NCBI GenBank assembly: GCA_919901855.1
Contig: CAKKQC010000006.1
Coordinates: 306,874 to 370,873, forward strand
Source: a bacterium
GTDB taxonomy: Bacteria > Oederibacteriota > CAKKQC01
Direction: 5' to 3'
DNA: 64,000 nt
How positions within the stretch are numbered: the first letter of the stretch is position 1; every line of letters starts with the position of its first letter. Position numbers and translations under genes: made by a program. Below the pieces are notes generated by a model. The model did no database searches. It saw only the letters and a list, made by a program, of their open reading frames with translations, and was not told the origin of the DNA. Shown here piece by piece: positions 58,798-64,000 of this stretch.

Positions 58798-59430
58798 ATG
58801 AGAACGGACTTCAGGGACTTCGAGGAGCGCCTCTACCGGGTCGCCGAGACCCAGGGCGGATGCTTTACGGCCAAGCAGGCGCTTCACGCGGGTTACTCGT
58901 ACCGCCTCCAGCACTACTATCGGGCCCGCGGGAAGTGGGACGCGCTCGACCGGGGGATCTTCCGGCTCCGCAACCACCCCCACGCTGATCGCGAGGACCT
59001 CGTCCGCTGGTCGCTCTGGAGCCACGACCGCAGCGGCCGTCCCCAGATCATCTTCTCCCATGCGACCGCGCTCTCATTCCACGAGCTCGGGGACTTCAAC
59101 CCAGGCCGGTTCCACGTCATCGCGCCTCAGGCCTTTCGAAAACCCCCGACGCCGGGGCTCGTCATCCACCGCGCATCGCTTCCTTGGGATGAGTCTGAGG
59201 CTCATGACGGGTTCTGGGTGACGAACCCTCTCAGGTCACTTCTGGACGGCGTCGAGGCCAATCTGGAGCCGGACCACCTCATTCGGGCGATCGAAGAGGG
59301 GATTCGCAGAGACCTGGTGAGTTGGCCGGATATCGTTCGCAAGGCCGTATCCCCGACGGCGAAACGGTTCCTTGAGGTCTATGCTGTCGAGCACCAGATC
59401 AAGCAGATGCTACCCGCGCTGGTGAATTGA
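58798..59430 (+). CDS. abiEi: AbiEi-type antitoxin and autorepressor
   Basis: A 210-residue protein of the type IV antitoxin family. The N-terminal winged helix is visible: GGCFTAKQALHAGYSYRLQHYYRARGKWDALDRGIFRLRNHP. A C-terminal antitoxicity domain follows (PQIIFSHATALSFHELGDF, then GFWVTNPLRSLLDGVEA, IRAIEEGIRRDL). ATG 58798 is 6 nt after TATACT, with no Shine-Dalgarno. Paired operators lie immediately upstream. Its stop overlaps the toxin ATG by one base (TGATG). The antitoxin is expected to silence the toxin without stable complex formation and to repress transcription of its operon, which here continues into hsdM and hsdS. Confidence 0.85.
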   Translation: MRTDFRDFEERLYRVAETQGGCFTAKQALHAGYSYRLQHYYRARGKWDALDRGIFRLRNHPHADREDLVRWSLWSHDRSGRPQIIFSHATALSFHELGDFNPGRFHVIAPQAFRKPPTPGLVIHRASLPWDESEAHDGFWVTNPLRSLLDGVEANLEPDHLIRAIEEGIRRDLVSWPDIVRKAVSPTAKRFLEVYAVEHQIKQMLPALVN

Positions 59431-60302
59431 TGGCCGAAGCTCGAACCTATGGTACCCCGGGGGACTTCCGTCGGGCGCTCGTAGACCGCCTGAGCGAGCT
59501 GTCTGGCCGCCAGGAGGCGGTCCTTCTCAGACTGCGCCGCGCGGTGGCATTTGAGCGCCTCCTCGCGAGGCTCTTCGCCGATCCGCAAGCCCCATGGGTG
59601 CTCAAGGGCGGCTACTCGCTCGAGATCCGGATGCGCACGGAGGCCCGGGGGACGAGGGACCTGGACCTGTCCATGCCGGCCGAGGGGCCTTTCGATGCCA
59701 TGGGCCTGCTCGCCAAACTCCGTGCCGTCGCGGCGTCGGTCCCCGATCCGTACTTCTCTTTCAGGATCGAGGAGCCTTCCCAGATGCTGACCGGCAACCC
59801 GGACGGGGGAGCGAGATACCCGGTGACGTGCGTGCTGGACGGCCGCCCCTTCTCGTCCTTTCACATCGACGTCGGGATCGGAAGCTCGGGAGCCGGGACC
59901 CACGAGCAGGTCACCGGACATGATTTCCTCGGTTTTGCCGGGATCGCGCCGGCGCGGATGATCCTGATCACGCTGGAACAGCAGTTCGCGGAGAAGATCC
60001 ACGCCTACACCCAGAAGCGTCCGGGCGTCGAGAACAGCCGGGTCCGCGACCTCGTGGACCTCGTGCTCCTGATTCGGCATGGCCTTCAGCCGGAGCCGGC
60101 CGTCGACGCCCTGCGCGCGACGTTCGGGGCCAGGGCTTCCCAGCCGCTTCCGACAACCCTTCCGAAGCCCCCCGAGGCATGGCGGGAACCGTATCGCGAA
60201 ATGGCCGCCGGGATGGCCGCCGTCCCGGGTGAATCCGAGGCCGCCTTTGAGATCGTCAACGCATTCTGGAACACGCTCGAGTTTCATCCAAGGAGGCCCT
60301 GA
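59430..60302 (+). CDS. abiEii: AbiEii-type nucleotidyltransferase toxin
   Basis: A 290-residue toxin of the DUF1814/AbiEii nucleotidyltransferase family. WVLKGGYSLEIRMRTEARGTRDLDL combines the G-G-x-S nucleotide loop and the D-x-D metal pair. HIDVGIG supplies the third acidic residue, and LEQQFAEKIHAYTQKRPG ... RVRDLVDLVLLI the conserved K and D motifs of the helical half. All active-site elements are present, so it should be functional. Related toxins transfer nucleotides to tRNA acceptor ends or bind GTP. Only 2 nt separate it from hsdM, whose AAGGAGG ribosome site lies in this gene's 3' end. Confidence 0.87.
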   Translation: MAEARTYGTPGDFRRALVDRLSELSGRQEAVLLRLRRAVAFERLLARLFADPQAPWVLKGGYSLEIRMRTEARGTRDLDLSMPAEGPFDAMGLLAKLRAVAASVPDPYFSFRIEEPSQMLTGNPDGGARYPVTCVLDGRPFSSFHIDVGIGSSGAGTHEQVTGHDFLGFAGIAPARMILITLEQQFAEKIHAYTQKRPGVENSRVRDLVDLVLLIRHGLQPEPAVDALRATFGARASQPLPTTLPKPPEAWREPYREMAAGMAAVPGESEAAFEIVNAFWNTLEFHPRRP

Positions 60303-60304
60303 TC

Positions 60305-61879
60305 ATGCCAAGATCGTCAACGCCCCCGCCGCTGCAGACGACGGCCCAGCAGCTCGGCAGTCTCGTCAAGACGTGCCGGGACATCATGCGGAAGGACAAG
60401 GGGCTGTCCGGCGACACGGACCGGCTCCCGATGCTCACGTGGATCATGTTCCTCAAGTTCCTCGACGACATGGAGGTGGCGGGGGAGACGGATGCCCATG
60501 TGGGAGGGAAGAAGTACGTCCCCGCCATCGCCAAGCCCTACCGCTGGCGCGACTGGGCGGCGCCCGAGGACGGGATCACGGGCGACGAGCTGATCTCGTT
60601 CGTGAACTCGGAGGAGGCCGCGCGCCCCGACGGCAAGAAGGGGCCCGGCCTCTTTGCCTACCTCCGCAAGCTCCAGGGCGCCGACGGTGGCGACCGCCGG
60701 GATGTCATCGCCTCGGTTTTCAAGGGCATCGTGAACCGGATGGTCAACGGGTATCTCCTCCGTGAGGTAGTGAACCGGATCAGCAAGATCCACTTCACGT
60801 CCAGCGAGGAGATCACGGTCCTCGGCCACCTCTACGAGACCCTGCTCAAGGAGATGCGCGACGCGGCCGGCGACTCCGGCGAGTTCTACACCCCCCGCCC
60901 CGTGGTCCGGTTCATCGTGACCGCCGTGGACCCCAGGCTCGGCGACGTTGTTCTTGACCCCGCCGCCGGCACCGGCGGCTTCCTGGTCGAGTCCTTCGAG
61001 CACCTGAAAGCCCAGGTGAAATCCACGGCCGACCGCCGCAAGCTTCAGGAGCACAGCCTCCTCGGCATCGAGGCCAAACCGCTCCCGTATCTCCTATGCC
61101 AGATGAACCTCCTCCTCCACGGCCTCGAGGTGCCCCGGATCAATCCCGGGAACGCTCTCGTCGTCCCGCTCAAGGAGATCGGCGACCGTGATCGCGTTGA
61201 CGTCATCGTCACCAACCCCCCGTTTGGCGGCGAGGAGGAGGCGGGGATCAAGGCGAACTTCCCGGAGGATAAGCAGACTTCCGAGACGGCCCTGCTATTC
61301 CTCCAGCTCATCATGCGCAAGCTGCGTAAGCCTGGGACCACGTCCCATGGCAGTCCCGGCCGTTGCGGAATGGTCGTTCCCAACGGCGTCCTCTTTGGCG
61401 ACGGCGTCTGCGCCCGGATCAAGGAGGAACTCCTCAAGGAGTTCAACCTACACACCATCGTCCGGCTCCCAAACGGGATCTTCGCCCCTTACACGTCGAT
61501 CCCGACGAATCTCCTTTTCTTCGACCGCTCCGGCCCCACGACCGACATCTGGTACTACGACCACCCGCTTCCCGAGGGCCGCAAGAACTACACCAAGACC
61601 CAGCCCATCCAGTTCGACGAGTTCAAGCCCTGTCTTGAGTGGTGGAAGAACCGCAAGGAATCCGACCGCGCCTGGAAGGTCAAGGCCAGCGACCTCCTCA
61701 AGTACGACGACTCTGGCAAACTCGTCTCCGTCAACCTCGACCTCAAGAACCCGCGATCCGTCCAGCCCTTCGAGGCGATGTCTCCGGAGCAACTCGTTGA
61801 CGACATCCTCGCCAAGGAGCACCGCATCATCGAGCTCATGGGGGAGATCAAACAGCTTCTGAAAGAGAAGCCGTCGTGA
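60305..61879 (+). CDS. hsdM: type I DNA methyltransferase subunit M
   Basis: A 524-residue adenine-N6 methyltransferase. The N-terminal helical domain (SLVKTCRDIMRKDKGL ... MFLKFLDDME) contacts HsdS. EFYTPRPVVRFIV precedes motif I DPAAGTGGFLVES (~218), and motif IV NPPF begins at residue 304. The C-terminal tail is Lys-rich. It is read on the abiE transcript. The pairing with hsdS is by GTGA overlap. It methylates the host recognition site as M2S. Confidence 0.93.
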   Translation: MPRSSTPPPLQTTAQQLGSLVKTCRDIMRKDKGLSGDTDRLPMLTWIMFLKFLDDMEVAGETDAHVGGKKYVPAIAKPYRWRDWAAPEDGITGDELISFVNSEEAARPDGKKGPGLFAYLRKLQGADGGDRRDVIASVFKGIVNRMVNGYLLREVVNRISKIHFTSSEEITVLGHLYETLLKEMRDAAGDSGEFYTPRPVVRFIVTAVDPRLGDVVLDPAAGTGGFLVESFEHLKAQVKSTADRRKLQEHSLLGIEAKPLPYLLCQMNLLLHGLEVPRINPGNALVVPLKEIGDRDRVDVIVTNPPFGGEEEAGIKANFPEDKQTSETALLFLQLIMRKLRKPGTTSHGSPGRCGMVVPNGVLFGDGVCARIKEELLKEFNLHTIVRLPNGIFAPYTSIPTNLLFFDRSGPTTDIWYYDHPLPEGRKNYTKTQPIQFDEFKPCLEWWKNRKESDRAWKVKASDLLKYDDSGKLVSVNLDLKNPRSVQPFEAMSPEQLVDDILAKEHRIIELMGEIKQLLKEKPS

Positions 61880-63060
61880 CGTCCGGCTGGTCCGAAGTCC
61901 TCCTGCGTCAACTTCTCAAACGCTCGGAGGAATGGGTCCAACTGGATCCGCTGGAGGATTACCGGGAAGTTACGGTGAAGCTCTGGGGGAAGGGAGCCAT
62001 CCTGCGCCGGGTGGTCAAGGGCGCTGACATTGCTGCGGAGAGGCGGCTTCGTGTCCGCGCCAACCAGTTCATCCTCTCCCGGATTGATGCACGGAACGGG
62101 GCCATCGGCATTGTCCCGTCAGAACTCGACGGGGCCGTCGTATCGAACGACTTCCCGGCATTCACGGTCGACGACAAGGCCATCCTGCCCGAGTACCTCG
62201 GCTGGCTGTCCAAGACGGAGAGGTTCGTTGACCTCTGCAAGAAGGCTAGCGAGGGCACAACCAATCGTGTCCGTCTGCAGGAAGATCGATTCTTATCCAT
62301 GCCCATTCATCTTCCTCCTCTCCCCACCCAGCGCCGCCTCGTTGCGCTGATTACGGCAGTGTCTACGCAGATCCAGAAGGCCATCGAGCATCGGCATGAA
62401 GCTGCCAAAGAGGGTCAGGCGATACTGGACAGCGCTCGGTCGCGAGTATACGATTCTGCCTCGGAGATGAACCGTACAAGACGCCTCGAGGGCGTCTGCC
62501 GCCAGATCACAGATGGTACTCATGTGACGCCACGCTACACCGAGAGCGGCGTTCCTTTCCTCTCAGTCAAGGACATAACAGGCGGCACTGTGCGCTTCGA
62601 TGCGTGCAGGTACATTTCCGAAGAACAACACGCCATCCTATCGGCGCGATGCAAACCTGAGCATGGAGATGTCTTGCTGACCAAGGTCGGGACAACGGGT
62701 TATGCCAAGGCAATCGACGTGGACCGGGAGTTCAGCATATTTGTCAGTCTTGCTCTGCTGAAGCTGCACCGCAATTTGGCAGATCCTCTCTTCATCGAGC
62801 ACATGCTTAATTCCCCTCGACTGCGAGCGTACTCATCAGCAGGAACGCGCGGTGTTGGTAACCAGAATCTGGTCCTGAAGTTCATCCGAGCCTTTCCCGT
62901 TCCGATTCTGTCACTCGAGGAACAGCGAAGATTTGTGGCGGCGCTGGAAGCGCTCAAGGCACAGGTGACTCATCTGGGTACGTTCCAGTCTCAAGCCAGC
63001 GACGAACTCGACACTCTCGTCCCGGCCATACTCGCTCGGACCTTCAGCGGCGGTCTCTGA
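61876..63060 (+). CDS. hsdS: type I restriction-modification specificity subunit
   Basis: A 394-residue protein with two target-recognition domains and helical spacers. TRD1 ends at FLSMPIHLPPLPTQRRLVALI, followed by a coiled spacer. TRD2 begins near CRQITDGTHVTPRYTESGVPFLSVKDI and ends at FPVPILSLEEQRRFVAAL with a second spacer. The second half is visibly less GC-rich than hsdM and hsdR, as expected where TRDs are exchanged horizontally. Recognition sequence cannot be predicted. Confidence 0.9.
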   Translation: MTSGWSEVLLRQLLKRSEEWVQLDPLEDYREVTVKLWGKGAILRRVVKGADIAAERRLRVRANQFILSRIDARNGAIGIVPSELDGAVVSNDFPAFTVDDKAILPEYLGWLSKTERFVDLCKKASEGTTNRVRLQEDRFLSMPIHLPPLPTQRRLVALITAVSTQIQKAIEHRHEAAKEGQAILDSARSRVYDSASEMNRTRRLEGVCRQITDGTHVTPRYTESGVPFLSVKDITGGTVRFDACRYISEEQHAILSARCKPEHGDVLLTKVGTTGYAKAIDVDREFSIFVSLALLKLHRNLADPLFIEHMLNSPRLRAYSSAGTRGVGNQNLVLKFIRAFPVPILSLEEQRRFVAALEALKAQVTHLGTFQSQASDELDTLVPAILARTFSGGL

Positions 63061-63174
63061 CTTTTTCCATTGTCGATCTCTAGTGGTTTCGTGTGTGTCG
63101 GATTGGGAACACCCTTCGGATCAACGAATGCTGCCGGGAATCCGACGATCAGAAGGGCGACCCGGATCCTGTAA

Positions 63175-63444
63175 TCCAGCACGTTCGACGAGGCCGGGAA
63201 CAACGTCTACGGTGTGGTGTACGAGCCCGAGCACCTGACCGGCACCGGCATCAGCGCCGGCCGTCCCGTGAAGTGCATTCCGCCGGACCATACGGTCGCC
63301 ATTCATTCCGGCTACCAGCTCGACGAGAACGACTACCGTGACGTGAAAGCCCTCTGTGATCGTTTCGGCTTGTCCTTGCCGGAGGCTTACCTGCTCCTCC
63401 CGGGGACTGGGGGGGTATTCGGGAGCCGGTTGGAGGGTGGATGA
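63175..63444 (+). pseudogene. C-terminal remnant of a nucleotidyltransferase-like gene
   Basis: A fragment of 89 codons open only from 63175 because a TAA lies just upstream in frame. TFDEAGNNVYGVVYEPEHL, VKCIPPDHTVAIHSGYQLDEND and YRDVKALCDRFGLSLPEAY resemble the C-terminal end of lincosamide-type nucleotidyltransferase proteins, as far as memory goes. The N-terminal catalytic part is missing. It follows hsdS by 114 nt in which no gene is supported. It probably marks the scar of a recombination event at the edge of the defence locus. Confidence 0.5.
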
Positions 63445-63517
63445 GTCGGCGCGGTGAAGGAAAGCGACGGCAGGTTCCTTGATGTCTGAAGATACGATCA
63501 TGCTGCAGCAAGATGGC

Positions 63518-63934
63518 TCAGTTCATCTTCAGGTAGAAGTGCTCCCTGTAGCTAGCCAGGAGCCGGTAGCTAACAACCTGAAGTGCCATGCTCAGGATCG
63601 CCAAGACTGAACTGGTCCACCAGCAAGACGAAAGCAGATAGCAGCCGCCGGCCACGTAGATGCTGTTCAGCACTCCGCAGGAGATCACGACTGGAAGGAA
63701 GTACAGGGGTTCCCAGTAGGCGGGTGCTGCAGTGCTTGAAGGTAGGACAACGTGCTTCACGACGGCAGTCCTTTTCAGGCCGGATCCTTCCGTAAAATAC
63801 CCCCGAATGCCGTTGACGGTTCTCGCGTAAAGGAGCACGTCGAGTCTCAGGTTCACTAGGTAGGCTGTCACGAGAGCTCCCACAAGCCCAATGGCTAGCA
63901 GAGCCATCGCTAGCTCCGATCGATGGACACGCAT
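63518..63934 (-). CDS. membrane protein of unknown function, possibly continuing beyond the window
   Basis: At least 138 residues with about four hydrophobic segments: SELAMALLAIGLVGALVTAYLV, PLYFLPVVISCGVLNSIYV, GGCYLLSSCWWTSSVLAILS and a shorter one. Between the first two, RLDVLLYARTVNGIRGYFTEGSG forms a conserved-looking loop seen in uncharacterised multi-pass proteins. The frame stays open upstream of ATG 63934 to the right edge, so the true start may lie outside. Base composition is less GC-rich than most of the window, in line with the horizontally acquired edge. Function unknown. Confidence 0.5.
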   Translation of the reverse strand: MRVHRSELAMALLAIGLVGALVTAYLVNLRLDVLLYARTVNGIRGYFTEGSGLKRTAVVKHVVLPSSTAAPAYWEPLYFLPVVISCGVLNSIYVAGGCYLLSSCWWTSSVLAILSMALQVVSYRLLASYREHFYLKMN

Positions 63935-64000
63935 GAGGTCGAGTACGGTGTGGGGTGACGCGAAAAGAATTCCGGTTGAGGTAGCCGAGCAGGGCTGACA

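Noticed and set aside
1-64000. tRNA, rRNA, riboswitch and attachment sites
   Set aside because: None could be recognised by eye on either strand; a covariance-model scan would be decisive and was not possible here.

Overview
The window is GC-rich (about two thirds G+C by eye) and densely coded, from a Gram-negative-type bacterium. Lipoproteins, outer-membrane barrels, a PorV-like protein and secreted proteins with FlgD-like C-termini are all visible. No rRNA, tRNA, CRISPR array or complete insertion sequence was recognised. The mix of many glycoside hydrolases (GHs) without SusC/SusD, DUF11-repeat proteins with FlgD-like tails and a PorV-like barrel fits an uncultured saccharolytic lineage of the candidate-phylum kind. 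I cannot assign a phylum from sequence alone.

Layout. 1-9.4 kb: end of an outer-membrane barrel, a c-type cytochrome lipoprotein, two clan GH-A enzymes, a sugar/nucleoside MFS permease, a PLP sulfur-amino-acid enzyme, transaldolase, an aldo/keto reductase and an esterase. 9.4-15.0 kb: two paralogous DUF11/FlgD-like surface proteins overlapping a PorV-like barrel gene. 15.0-18.7 kb: a PIN toxin/antitoxin pair, then a GH65 phosphorylase with beta-phosphoglucomutase. 18.8-32.3 kb: a sugar-degradation run on the + strand (a double-Rossmann FAD oxidoreductase, GH30-like, GH95, GH9-like, an aldo/keto reductase, an (alpha/alpha)6 glycosidase, GH172/DUF2961). 32.3-42 kb: housekeeping and accessory genes (GNAT, ParE pair, HD hydrolase, methyltransferase, nucleoside phosphorylase, exporter, alkaline phosphatase with an inserted domain, NagB-like, PIG-L deacetylase, a soluble GspF-domain protein). 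42-46 kb: a 1092-residue transmembrane class III cyclase whose outer part is a degenerate GH8 domain plus three beta-sandwich domains, followed by a two-helix membrane protein. 46-56 kb: Hic-like pair, beta-helix protein, Fe-S protein, AbrB/PIN pair, a 1801-residue NHL/DUF11/Kelch/FlgD protein and a CDF-like transporter. 56-63 kb: a type I restriction-modification locus with an AbiE toxin-antitoxin pair nested between hsdR and hsdMS. The last 1 kb holds a nucleotidyltransferase fragment and a membrane protein that may run off the window.

How the genes fit together. The hydrolases, permease, phosphorylase/mutase pair, NagB/PIG-L pair and transaldolase describe uptake and catabolism of plant- or host-type glycans. 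The cyclase looks like a glycan-sensing second-messenger receptor. Its outer domain keeps the GH8 fold signature but has lost acidic residues at signature positions. The restriction/AbiE locus is a defence unit with a 20-bp perfect inverted repeat just upstream of abiEi. The arrangement suggests that AbiEi autoregulation also controls the methylase and specificity genes.

Two window-wide patterns stand out. Several starts have a -10-like hexamer ending exactly 6-7 nt upstream and no Shine-Dalgarno sequence, which suggests leaderless transcription. Four toxin-antitoxin-like pairs are coupled to a downstream non-TA gene, three by 4-nt overlaps and one by a 2-nt gap.
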